Origin: Leifsonia psychrotolerans
GTDB taxonomy: Bacteria > Actinomycetota > Actinomycetes > Actinomycetales > Microbacteriaceae
Reading direction: 5' to 3'
Length of the DNA stretch: 64,000 nt
NCBI RefSeq assembly: GCF_013410665.1
Contig: NZ_JACCFM010000001.1
Coordinates: 1,488,001 to 1,552,000 of the forward strand
Shown here: one piece after another, positions 53,776 through 62,184 of the stretch
Layout: every line of letters begins with the position of its first letter
How positions within the stretch are numbered: position 1 is the stretch's first letter
Position numbers and translations under genes: made by a program
Notes under the pieces: model-generated
Told to the model about the DNA's origin: nothing
The model's database searches: none
What the model saw: only the letters and a program-made list of their open reading frames with translations

Positions 53776-55370
53776 GTGGTGAGGAACCTTTCGTGGGGAG
53801 AGTCGGGGGCCTGATGCTCGGCGCCGGTACGTTCTGCGGCGATGAAGTGCGCCACCACCGCACGACGATCGATCTTGCCCGTGGCTCCGAGCGGAAACTC
53901 GGCAAGGCGATGCAGAGACTTGGGTCGCTTGTGTCGTGACAGGGCGTCGAGGGATGTCCGTAGGGCGCGCCGCTGCATCGCGTCGAGGTCACGACCCGAC
54001 ATCGTCGTGTAGACGAGCGTGATGCGCTCCCCCCAGCGTTCGTCGGGAATTCCCACCACCACGACCTCACGCAATCCGGGGCAGAGCGCCACGGCCTCCT
54101 CGACTTCGCTGGGGTAGATGTTGTATCCGCCACTGATCAGCATGTTGTTCGTGCGATCGGTCAGAAAGAGGTAGCCCTCAAAAATCGACCCGATATCGCC
54201 GGTGGCGAGCGCAGCACCCTCAAAAGCCTTCCCCAGGTCGGCCCGCTCGGCCGCGTTCCAGTACCCGGCAGCGACCATCGGACCGGACACCACGACCTCA
54301 CCGAGTCCCGCCCCGGCGCTGATCTCGATTCGGGCCTCGGCGACAATGCGCCCGGCCGAGGCCAGCAAGCGCGGTTCATCCCGCAGCCCGCGGGCATGGT
54401 CGTCGATGCTGAGCACCGAGAGCGGCGGGATCGCCTCGACCAAGCCGTAATACTGCACCAGGCGGTCGGTGAGGCGTTCTGCGACGCGACGAATCTGCGC
54501 GGGCGGCATCGGCGCGCCCGCAGAGGCCAGCATCCTGACGTGGTCGAACGCCGCACGATCGCCGAGGGGAAGGTGCGTGAGTGCCTCGAGCACGCTCGGC
54601 ACCAGGGCGAGGTGCGTGATCTGCTCCCCGGCGATCAGGGCGGCGATCCGCTCGGGGTCGGGGTGGTGGGCCATCACCTGCCGGGCGCCGAGGGCCAGCA
54701 TCGGCAGGATGAACAGGCCGCTGGTATGGATAGCAGGCCCGGCGTGCAGGTACGCCCCAACAGCACCGGTCGGAGCGATCACCTCGCGCAGCATCGCCTG
54801 CGCGGCGGCCAGACGCATCGCATGGGTGCGGATCGCACCTTTGGGCAGTCCCGTCGTTCCCGACGAGTAGGCCAGGCCCACCGTGTCGCCCGGCTGCGCC
54901 TGCGGCAGCACCGCAGTGGCTGAGCCGGTGGCGATCAGACCGTCCAGGTCCCCCGCATCGGCACGGAACACACGCTCACACGCGATCACGTCGGTGATCG
55001 CCACGCCGTCGGCACCGCGCAGCCCGGCGTCGACGATCAGCCCACGGGCGCCGCAATCCTGACGGATGCCGCGCCACTCGGACGGCCCGAGTCGGGGATT
55101 CAGCGGCACCCGCACGAGCCCGGCGAGCGCGAGCGCCATCTCGCTCACGAGCAGGTCGCAGCTGTTCGGGAGCGCCTCGAGCACCCGGTCCCCGGGGAGC
55201 AGGCCGCTGCGCAGCAAGCCGTCGGCCAGGCGTCGGGCACGGTCACGCAGCTCGACGAATGTGAGCGATCCGGTGGAATCCTGCACCGCCGTTTGTGTAC
55301 CGTGGCGCTGAGCTGCGACGTCAAGCACATCACCGACGACGCGCGCACCGCCCAACACCGTAGTTGTCAT
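53772..55370 (-). CDS. AMP-dependent acyl-CoA synthetase
   Basis: ANL-superfamily enzyme of 532 aa that activates a carboxylic acid with ATP and CoA. The P-loop is AYSSGTTGLPKGA near residue 170, the A5-type motif QYYGLVEAIP near 310, the ribose-binding ATGDIG near 395 and the hinge LTDRTNNMLISGGYNIYP near 410. The catalytic Lys is in GATGKIDRR near the C-terminus. It is the first gene of the minus-strand unit. A TATAGT hexamer ends 7 bp before its ATG and no ribosome site is present, which suggests a leaderless transcript. Confidence 0.9.
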   Translation of the reverse strand: MTTTVLGGARVVGDVLDVAAQRHGTQTAVQDSTGSLTFVELRDRARRLADGLLRSGLLPGDRVLEALPNSCDLLVSEMALALAGLVRVPLNPRLGPSEWRGIRQDCGARGLIVDAGLRGADGVAITDVIACERVFRADAGDLDGLIATGSATAVLPQAQPGDTVGLAYSSGTTGLPKGAIRTHAMRLAAAQAMLREVIAPTGAVGAYLHAGPAIHTSGLFILPMLALGARQVMAHHPDPERIAALIAGEQITHLALVPSVLEALTHLPLGDRAAFDHVRMLASAGAPMPPAQIRRVAERLTDRLVQYYGLVEAIPPLSVLSIDDHARGLRDEPRLLASAGRIVAEARIEISAGAGLGEVVVSGPMVAAGYWNAAERADLGKAFEGAALATGDIGSIFEGYLFLTDRTNNMLISGGYNIYPSEVEEAVALCPGLREVVVVGIPDERWGERITLVYTTMSGRDLDAMQRRALRTSLDALSRHKRPKSLHRLAEFPLGATGKIDRRAVVAHFIAAERTGAEHQAPDSPHERFLTT

Positions 55371-55373
55371 AAT

Positions 55374-55393
55374 CGGTACTATAAGCGAAGTTT
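55374..55393. promoter_or_regulatory. Shared regulatory motif in the divergent promoter of the catabolic island
   Basis: GTACTATAAGCGAAGTT on the plus strand (55376-55392). The same 17-mer with one mismatch recurs at 57126-57142 in opposite orientation, so both copies read the same way relative to the acyl-CoA synthetase and the PaaN-like gene. The minus strand also contains TATAGT (55383-55378), a -10 box 7 bp before the synthetase ATG. Confidence 0.6.
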
Positions 55394-55408
55394 GAGAGTG
55401 GAGTACAG

Positions 55409-56608
55409 ATGACACTGACGTCGACAGAGCTCAATCAGGCCTACCTCCTCGATGCCGTTCGAACCCCGTTCGGTCGCCATCGCGGTTCGCTGTCTCGAAT
55501 ACGGGTGGATGATCTGGCCGCCGCGCCGCTGCGCGAACTCGCGGCGCGCAACCGCGCCGTGACGGCCGCGGGCATCGACGATGTCATCTATGGCGATGCG
55601 AACGGCGCGGGCGAAGACAACCGCAATGTCGCACGAATGGCCGTTTTGCTCGCCGGACTTCCGGTATCAACGCCGGGTTCGACGGTCAACCGGCTGTGCG
55701 GTTCAGGGGCCGAGTCGATCGTACAGGCCGCGCGAATGATCAGAGCCGGTGACGCCGATCTGGTCGTCGCGGGTGGCGTCGAGGGGATGAGCCGCGCGCC
55801 GCACGTGCTCACACCCGTCGACGATCGCCTGCCGATGCGCACCGAGTTGGTGTCGTCGGCCGTCGGCTGGCGCATGGTGAATCCGGTGTTCCCGGACCAC
55901 TGGACCGCTTCGCTCGGACGCTCCGCCGAGTTGATCGCCGAGGAGGTCGGCATCGACCGTTCCGCTCAGGATGCCTGGGCACTGCGCTCACATGAGCGCG
56001 CCCAGGCGGCGTGGGCCGACGGATTCCATAATGGTCGCGTTCTCGACCTGGCCGGCTTGCACCGTGACGAGTGCATCCGAGCCGATACGACTGCCGCGGC
56101 CCTGGCCGCGTTACCCGCCGCGTTCTCCCCCGGCGGCGCCGTCACCGCCGGCAACTCGTCGCCGCTGAGCGACGGTGCCGCCGCGACCTTGATCGCCTCG
56201 GGGCGACGCGTCGTCGCGTCGGGCAGCCACCCGCTGGCACGCATTCTCGGGTCGGCCGTCGTCGGCGTCGATCCCGCTCGCTTCGCGCTTGCTCCGGTTG
56301 ATGCCGTCGAGAAGCTCCTGCACCGACTGGGCCGTACCCTCGGCGATGTCGCCGTGCTCGAGATCAACGAGGCATTCGCTGCCGTGGTGCTCGCCTGCCT
56401 TCGACGGCTTGACCCACCCGCGCGAGTGCAGGTCAACCCCCACGGTGGGGCCATCGCCATGGGCCACCCCCTCGGCGCATCCGCGACGCGAGCACTCATG
56501 GACTGCGCCCACGCGGTGCGTGAACGCGGCGGCGGACTCGGCATTATGACCGCATGCATCGGCGTCGGCCAAGCCATCGCCGTTGCCCTGGAGGTGCACG
56601 ATGAGTGA
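55409..56608 (+). CDS. Classical thiolase (acetyl-CoA acyltransferase)
   Basis: A 399-aa type II-like thiolase with all catalytic residues: nucleophile in NRLCGSGAESIV near residue 95, EINEAFAAVV near 318, GHPLGASATR and the C-terminal acid/base Cys in TACIGVGQAI near 381. The PcaF/FadA style suggests thiolytic cleavage of 3-oxoacyl-CoA. GTGGAG lies just upstream of the ATG. It is the first gene of the plus-strand unit and overlaps the thioesterase gene by 8 bp. Confidence 0.91.
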   Translation: MTLTSTELNQAYLLDAVRTPFGRHRGSLSRIRVDDLAAAPLRELAARNRAVTAAGIDDVIYGDANGAGEDNRNVARMAVLLAGLPVSTPGSTVNRLCGSGAESIVQAARMIRAGDADLVVAGGVEGMSRAPHVLTPVDDRLPMRTELVSSAVGWRMVNPVFPDHWTASLGRSAELIAEEVGIDRSAQDAWALRSHERAQAAWADGFHNGRVLDLAGLHRDECIRADTTAAALAALPAAFSPGGAVTAGNSSPLSDGAAATLIASGRRVVASGSHPLARILGSAVVGVDPARFALAPVDAVEKLLHRLGRTLGDVAVLEINEAFAAVVLACLRRLDPPARVQVNPHGGAIAMGHPLGASATRALMDCAHAVRERGGGLGIMTACIGVGQAIAVALEVHDE

Positions 56609-57050
56609 GGATCGCGCCGCACGCGCAACGCCGCCGGCCACTGCACAGGGGCTCCCGAGTCCTGAAGAACTGACCGCCCTCGGCGTCGGACGCCTTCCGG
56701 GCCTCCTCGGATTCGAGGTCACCGCCGTCGCCGCGGGGCGCATCGACGCGCAGATGGTGGTGACGCCAGCCTTGCTCGCCCCCAACGGCTACCTGCATGC
56801 CGCATCCGTCGTCGCACTGGCCGATACCGCCTGCGGCCTCGGCTGCCGCCTGGCACTGCCGCCGGGCGCGACCGGGTTCACCACGATGGAGCTGAAGACC
56901 TCGTACCTGGGCACGGCCCGCGCGGGAACCGTGCGCACCGTAGCCGTGCTCGTGCACGGCGGGCGCCGCACGCAGGTGTGGGACGCCGAGGTGTTCGACG
57001 CCGATGACACGCGCATCGCACTCTTCCGCTGCACGCAGCTTCTGCTCTAA
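56601..57050 (+). CDS. PaaI-like hotdog thioesterase
   Basis: A 149-aa hotdog-fold protein that hydrolyses acyl- or aryl-CoA thioesters. The core reads LLGFEVTAVAAGRIDAQMVV, then NGYLHAASVVALADTACG (the NG..H....LAD signature) and TTMELKTSYLGTARAGTV. The family's HGG is HAA here. ATG 56601 follows GGAGGTG and overlaps the thiolase end. It likely releases CoA from dead-end intermediates of the pathway. Confidence 0.88.
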   Translation: MSEDRAARATPPATAQGLPSPEELTALGVGRLPGLLGFEVTAVAAGRIDAQMVVTPALLAPNGYLHAASVVALADTACGLGCRLALPPGATGFTTMELKTSYLGTARAGTVRTVAVLVHGGRRTQVWDAEVFDADDTRIALFRCTQLLL

Positions 57051-57110
57051 GCGAGCCTCCGTCGCTCCGCTCGACAGACGTGGGCCGAGCGACGGGGTCG
57101 AAGATCACCC

Positions 57111-57144
57111 TTGCCTTCCTCGCCTAACTTCGCTTATGGTACTT
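57111..57144 (+). promoter_or_regulatory. Promoter of the PaaN-like gene with second copy of the 17-bp motif
   Basis: TTGCCT (57111-57116), an 18-bp spacer and TATGGT (57135-57140) form a plausible sigma-70-type promoter. AACTTCGCTTATGGTAC (57126-57142), the reverse complement of the motif at 55376, covers the spacer and -10. The gene start at 57161 is preceded by AGAGGAG. Confidence 0.6.
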
Positions 57145-57160
57145 GCCAGAGGAGTTCTCA

Positions 57161-58879
57161 ATGACGACGATCACCCCCGAGCAGGCGACTGCACGCACGC
57201 CTGCAGCGCTGGCCGAGGCGCACCAGGCCCTGCTCGCCGAAGCCGCGCGAGCCGTCACCAGTCGTGCCGCCTTCAGCGGTTTCGCCGGGCGCGAGCCGTC
57301 CGGTCCGCGGGGAGAGGATGCCGCGGCGCAGTTCGCGGCAATTCTCGGCAGGCCTCTCGACCTGGGCGATCATGTCGGCACCAGCACGCTTCAAATCGAT
57401 GAGGTCTCGCCCTGGACTCGCCTGCCGCTCGGCGTCAGCTACCCGCGCGCCGACGCTCCCCTTCTCGTCGAGCGCGCGCTGCATGCCCGCACGTCGTGGC
57501 GCAGGCTCACCGTGCCGGAGCGCACGGGCCTCTGCCTCGAGATGATCGAGCGGCTCTTCGCCGCGAACCCCGTGCTCGGCTTGGCGGCCATGCATACCAC
57601 CGGCCAGGGACGAGGCATGAGCCTGTCCGGCAGCGGCACGAACGCACTGGATCGGGGTCTCGAAGCCATCGCCGCGGCCTGGCAGGTACTGGGACGGGTC
57701 CCGACCACCGCCACCTGGGAGCAGAGCTTCGGCACCGAGCTGGTCGCGCTGGAGAAGACCTACCGCATCGTGCCACTCGGCCCCGCGCTCGTCGTCGCCT
57801 GCGCAAGCTTCCCCGCCTGGAACGTCTACCCGGCCGTGTTCGCCAATCTCATGACCGGCAACCCGGTCATCGTGAAGCCGCATCCGTCGTCGGTACTGCA
57901 GATGGCGCTCGCCGTACAGATCCTGCGCGAGACGCTCGTCGAGTTCGGGTGCGACGCCGACGTGGTGCAGCTCGCCGTTGACTCTGCGATCGAGCCGATC
58001 ACCTCGGAGCTGGCCACCCACCCCCAGATGCGCATTGTCGACTTCACCGGGTCGGCGCGCTACGGCGCCTGGATCGAAGAGCACGCCCGTCAGGCGCGCG
58101 TCTACACCGAGACGTCCGGCCTGAACGCGGTCGTGCTCGACTCGTTCGACGACACGGCCGGAACGTTGCGTGCGATCGCCGGCGCCGTCAGTCTGTTCTC
58201 GGCACAGATGTGCACGGCGCCGCAGAACATCTATATTCCGCAGTCGGGCGTGACCACGCCCGAGGGCAACATGTCGGCGGCCGAGCTCGAACAGGGCATC
58301 GTCGACGCCGTCGAGGCCATTCTGGAGAGCCCCCGACGAGCGGCCGCGGTGCTGGGAACCATCCAGGCCGAGCGCACCATCGACGAGATCTCCGCGCTCA
58401 CCGCGACGTTGCGCTCACGGGCCCGGGTCCTCAGCGAACCGCGCGACTGGCCGGCACCCGGCTACCCGGATGCGCGCACGAGCACGCCGCTGATCGCCGG
58501 CGTCTGCGCCACGGACGACGACCTGTTCGCGCAGGAGTGCTTCGGCCCTGTCGTGTTCCTCATCCGGGTGCCCGACGCCCGCTCTGCGCTGCGGCACGCG
58601 GTCGAAAACGCCTCCCGCCACGGGGCGATCACCGCGTTCCTCTATTCCACAAATGACGATCTGGTGGATGCCGCGGAAGAGGGATTCGCTGCGGCGGGCG
58701 CGTCACTGACCACCAACCTCACCGGCGCGATGCCGATCAACTTCTCCGCCGCATTCAGCGACTTCCACGTGTCGGGCCTGAATCCAGCAGGCACCGCGAC
58801 CCTCACCGACGACTCGTTCGTCACCGGACGCTTCCGCGTCGTGCAATCCCGCCGCCCACTCCGCTCTGTGCGCAACTGA
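57161..58879 (+). CDS. PaaN-like aldehyde dehydrogenase
   Basis: A 572-aa protein resembling the phenylacetate-pathway protein PaaN, an aldehyde dehydrogenase without the fused hydratase domain. Visible parts: PLGVSYPRADAPLLVERAL, RIVPLGPALVVACASFPAWN, NPVIVKPHPSSVLQ, VDFTGSARYGAWIEE, YTETSGLNAVVL (Glu position) and the catalytic Cys in LFSAQMCTAPQNIYIP near residue 353. FAQECFGPVVFLIRV is typical for the C-terminal part. ATG 57161 is fixed by AGAGGAG. No paaABCDE oxygenase genes are in the window, so a role in oxidising an aldehyde made by the next gene's enzyme is attractive but inferred. Confidence 0.86.
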   Translation: MTTITPEQATARTPAALAEAHQALLAEAARAVTSRAAFSGFAGREPSGPRGEDAAAQFAAILGRPLDLGDHVGTSTLQIDEVSPWTRLPLGVSYPRADAPLLVERALHARTSWRRLTVPERTGLCLEMIERLFAANPVLGLAAMHTTGQGRGMSLSGSGTNALDRGLEAIAAAWQVLGRVPTTATWEQSFGTELVALEKTYRIVPLGPALVVACASFPAWNVYPAVFANLMTGNPVIVKPHPSSVLQMALAVQILRETLVEFGCDADVVQLAVDSAIEPITSELATHPQMRIVDFTGSARYGAWIEEHARQARVYTETSGLNAVVLDSFDDTAGTLRAIAGAVSLFSAQMCTAPQNIYIPQSGVTTPEGNMSAAELEQGIVDAVEAILESPRRAAAVLGTIQAERTIDEISALTATLRSRARVLSEPRDWPAPGYPDARTSTPLIAGVCATDDDLFAQECFGPVVFLIRVPDARSALRHAVENASRHGAITAFLYSTNDDLVDAAEEGFAAAGASLTTNLTGAMPINFSAAFSDFHVSGLNPAGTATLTDDSFVTGRFRVVQSRRPLRSVRN

Positions 58880-58896
58880 AAACCGAGGTTCCGACA

Positions 58897-60363
58897 ATGC
58901 CCGCAGCCACCCCCGACCAGCCGATCGCCGTCGCCCGTGCACTGGGAGACAACGGATCATTCGACAATCCCTATCTGCTCGGGGTGTACGCGCCCGTGCA
59001 GACCGAGTTGTCGCTCGAAGACCTCGAGGTCATCGGCGAGGTACCGCGTGACCTGAACGGGGTCTACCTGCGCAACGGTCCCAACCGTCGCTTCGACGCT
59101 CCCGGCCGGTACCACATGTTCGACGGCGACGGCATGATCCATGCGGTGCACTTCGATAACGGCCAGGTGCGCTACCGCAACCGCTGGGTGCGTACCCGCG
59201 CGTTCCACGAGGAATCTGCTGCCGGCAAGTCGCTGTGGACCGGCCTCATGGAAAACCCCGAACAGAATCCGTTCGGCAACGGGCACGGTCTCGGCATCAA
59301 GGATTCGGCGAACACCGACGTGATCTTCCACCGCGGGCAGGTGCTCGCCACCTGGTACCTCTGCGGCGACCCGTACGCCGTCGACCCGCTTTCGCTCGAG
59401 ACGCTCGGCGCGCAGGACTTCCTCGGCACGTTCGCCGGCGACATGATGGCGCATCCGAAGGCCGACGAGCGCACCGGGGAGCTGCTCTGGTTCGACTACG
59501 GGCCCGACATCGACTACATGCGATACGGCATCATCGGCCCGGATGGCACGCAGACGCACCTCGCCCAAGTCGATCTTCCCGGCCCCCGGCTGCCTCACGA
59601 TATGGCGATCACCGAGAACTACACCATTCTGATGGACCTGCCACTCGTGCAGGATCAGGAGGCGCGGCGCAATGGCAAGTACCGCATCTTCTACGACAAG
59701 TCGTTGGTCTCCCGCTTCGCCGTACTCCCCCGCTACGGAACCGGGGCGGACGTGCGCTGGTTCGAGGCGAAGCCCTGCTACATCTACCACGTCGTCAACT
59801 CGTGGGAAGAGGGAACGAAGATCATCATGGAGGTGTGCCGGGTGAAGAACCCCCAGCACCAGACCACCTTTGAACATCCACTGGCCAACATGCTCGCCTA
59901 CATGCGGTTGGATGCGCAGTTGTACCGTTACGAGTTCGATCTCGCGACCGGGCAGACCAGTGAGCGCCCGATCGACGACCAGAACATCGAGTTCCCCAGC
60001 ATGGACCAGCGCATTGTCGGGACCAGGCACCGCTACTCCTACAACATGAGCCTGGCGAACGAGCCGACGCTCTTGTTCGACGGCATCGTGCGGCACGACT
60101 CGCAGACCGGCGAGAAAGAGACCTACCAGTTCGGTGCCGGACGGTGGGGTTCCGAGAGCCCGTTCGCCCCACGCGATGGCTCCACGAGCGACAGCGACGG
60201 CTACCTGGTGACCTTTGTCAACGACGAGGCCGAGGGCCGCGGCGAGATCCTCGTGCTCTCAGCGGAGGACATCGCCGCGGGTCCCATCGCCCGCATCAAG
60301 CTTCCACAGTCGGTCCCCGCCGGATTCCATGCCACCTGGATCCGGGCCGATCAGCTTTCTTAA
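58897..60363 (+). CDS. Carotenoid oxygenase family protein (carotenoid/stilbene cleavage dioxygenase-like)
   Basis: A 488-aa non-heme iron enzyme of the RPE65/lignostilbene dioxygenase family, which splits C=C bonds with O2 to give carbonyl products. The N-terminal VIGEVPRDLNGVYLRNGPNR, then YHMFDGDGMIHAV, is diagnostic. The four iron-ligand histidines are recognisable in MAHPKADE, LPHDMAIT, YIYHVVNSW and GFHATWI near the very C-terminus. The substrate (carotenoid fragment, stilbene, phenylpropene) cannot be told from sequence. Flanking by an aldehyde dehydrogenase and a CoA ligase fits further oxidation and activation of the cleaved product. Confidence 0.9.
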   Translation: MPAATPDQPIAVARALGDNGSFDNPYLLGVYAPVQTELSLEDLEVIGEVPRDLNGVYLRNGPNRRFDAPGRYHMFDGDGMIHAVHFDNGQVRYRNRWVRTRAFHEESAAGKSLWTGLMENPEQNPFGNGHGLGIKDSANTDVIFHRGQVLATWYLCGDPYAVDPLSLETLGAQDFLGTFAGDMMAHPKADERTGELLWFDYGPDIDYMRYGIIGPDGTQTHLAQVDLPGPRLPHDMAITENYTILMDLPLVQDQEARRNGKYRIFYDKSLVSRFAVLPRYGTGADVRWFEAKPCYIYHVVNSWEEGTKIIMEVCRVKNPQHQTTFEHPLANMLAYMRLDAQLYRYEFDLATGQTSERPIDDQNIEFPSMDQRIVGTRHRYSYNMSLANEPTLLFDGIVRHDSQTGEKETYQFGAGRWGSESPFAPRDGSTSDSDGYLVTFVNDEAEGRGEILVLSAEDIAAGPIARIKLPQSVPAGFHATWIRADQLS

Positions 60364-60447
60364 CCGAAGTATCCACACGATCACACTGTTCTGCGGCCGA
60401 CACAGTCGTCGGCCGCACAACACAGACTGAACCAGTAAGGATCCGCA

Positions 60448-62184
60448 ATGACCGAGAGCCGTCTGAATCTGCACCCCCAGTCCCGCGTCGATACTCTTCT
60501 TCGGAATGGACAATGGACCCCCGAGACCATCGACGCGATGTTTCGCGCAACCGCCGCCCGGCGTGGCGATGCACTCGCGCTCGTCGACCCGGCCAACCGT
60601 GCGGCCCTGGCCGGCGGGGCGGCGCGACGCCTCACCTGGCGTGAGATCGACAGTGAGGTGACCGCGCTCGCCGCACGGCTGGCCGAGGCCGGAGTGCGTC
60701 GCGGCGACACGATCGGCATTCAACTCGCCAACGGCGCAGAGCTCACCGAGGCGCTCATCGCCGCCTGGACGCTGGGCGCGACAGTCTCCCCGCTCGCCAT
60801 GCAGTACCGCGACCATGAGGCCACAACGATGGGCAATGCCGCCGCATTCGACTGGGTCATCGCCGCCCGGGCCTTCCACGACCGGCATCCGGCCGACGAC
60901 TTCGCTCGGCTCCGCGATCAGATTCCGAGTGTGCGCGAGGTGTTCAGTTACGGACTCGCCGACGATGCTCTCTGCGAGAACAGCGCCGGCGTCACTCATC
61001 TGTTCCCGAGCCTGGCCACCGCCGCCGACGAAGCAGCGGTTGCCGCCTACCGCGAAGCCGCGCCCAACGACCCCAACGACTGCGTGACGATCTGCTGGAC
61101 CTCGGGCACCGAGGGTGTGCCGAAGGGCGTCATGCGGGCACACTACGACTGGCTCGTCTTCAGCATGGTCTGCCAGGATGCCTCGAACACCACCACCGAC
61201 GACGTCATCCTGAACGCGTTCCCGATGATCAATATGGCGGGCATCTGCGCCATGCTGCTGCCCTGGGTGCGTACCGGCTGCGTGCTCGTGCAACACCACC
61301 CCTTCGATGCCCCCACGTTCTTCGGCCAGATCGCCCGTGAGCGCGTCACCTACACGCTGGCCCCGCCGGCGCTGCTGTCGATGCTCCTGCACAACGAAGA
61401 CCTCCTGAGCAAGATCGACCTGAGCAGCCTGACGCGCATCGGCTCGGGTTCCGCCCCGCTCAACCCCGCAATGGTGCGCGGCTGGCAGGAGCGGTTCAAT
61501 CTGCCCATTATCAACTTCTTCGGCTCGAACGAGGGCGTCGGTCTGCTCTCCAGCAACGTCGACATCCCCAACCCTGACGATCGAGCAAAATTCTTCCCCC
61601 GCTACGGCGTGGAAGGGGTGAAGTGGTCGATCGGTCTGTCGGAATGGGCGAACGTGAAACTCTTCGACCTGGAGACCGGTGAGGAGATCACCGAGCCGGG
61701 GCGACCGGGCGAACTGCACATCGCCGGCCCGCAGTTGTTTGCCCGCTATCTGAATGCCGAGACGCTCAACAATCCGTTCGATGACGAGGGCTACCTGAAG
61801 ACCGGCGACATCTTCGAGATCGCGGGCGAACAGGGTCAGTTCCTGCGCTACATCGACCGGGCGAAGGACATCATTATTCGCGGCGGCATGAACATCGCAC
61901 CGGTCGAGCTGGAGACACTCATTCTGCGGCATCCCTCGGTGGCCGACGTCGCCGTAGTGGGCCACCCCGACGAGACGCTCGGCGAAAAGGTCGCGGCGTT
62001 CGTGGCGTTGCACCCCGAGACGACGCTCGATTTGGCCGAACTCGTCGAGTTCCTCCGCGAACAGCACATTGCCTCCTACAAGCTGCCCGAACACCTGCGC
62101 GTGGTCGACGTGCTGCCGCGCAACCCCGTGGGCAAGGTCGTGAAGACTGAGCTGCGTCGGGCGCTCGCCGGGGCGGCCTCGTGA
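60448..62184 (+). CDS. AMP-dependent acyl-CoA synthetase
   Basis: A second ANL-superfamily ligase, 578 aa. Motifs: P-loop CWTSGTEGVPKGV near residue 215, NFFGSNEGVGLLSSN near 352, ribose-binding YLKTGDIF near 450, IDRAKDIIIRGGMNIAP and the catalytic Lys region RNPVGKVVKTEL at the C-terminus. GLSEWANVKLFDLETGEEI is a family-typical spacer. AAGGA precedes the ATG. Its stop overlaps the downstream thiolase start (GTGA). It resembles cyclohexanecarboxylate/caffeoyl-type or 2,3-dihydroxybenzoate-type ligases only loosely. The substrate is unknown. Confidence 0.89.
   Translation: MTESRLNLHPQSRVDTLLRNGQWTPETIDAMFRATAARRGDALALVDPANRAALAGGAARRLTWREIDSEVTALAARLAEAGVRRGDTIGIQLANGAELTEALIAAWTLGATVSPLAMQYRDHEATTMGNAAAFDWVIAARAFHDRHPADDFARLRDQIPSVREVFSYGLADDALCENSAGVTHLFPSLATAADEAAVAAYREAAPNDPNDCVTICWTSGTEGVPKGVMRAHYDWLVFSMVCQDASNTTTDDVILNAFPMINMAGICAMLLPWVRTGCVLVQHHPFDAPTFFGQIARERVTYTLAPPALLSMLLHNEDLLSKIDLSSLTRIGSGSAPLNPAMVRGWQERFNLPIINFFGSNEGVGLLSSNVDIPNPDDRAKFFPRYGVEGVKWSIGLSEWANVKLFDLETGEEITEPGRPGELHIAGPQLFARYLNAETLNNPFDDEGYLKTGDIFEIAGEQGQFLRYIDRAKDIIIRGGMNIAPVELETLILRHPSVADVAVVGHPDETLGEKVAAFVALHPETTLDLAELVEFLREQHIASYKLPEHLRVVDVLPRNPVGKVVKTELRRALAGAAS

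Noticed and set aside
57161..58879. Evidence for a complete phenylacetate (paa) pathway
   Set aside because: Only PaaN-like and PaaI-like proteins are present. The ring epoxidase genes paaABCDE, paaG and paaZ-type hydratase are absent from the window.
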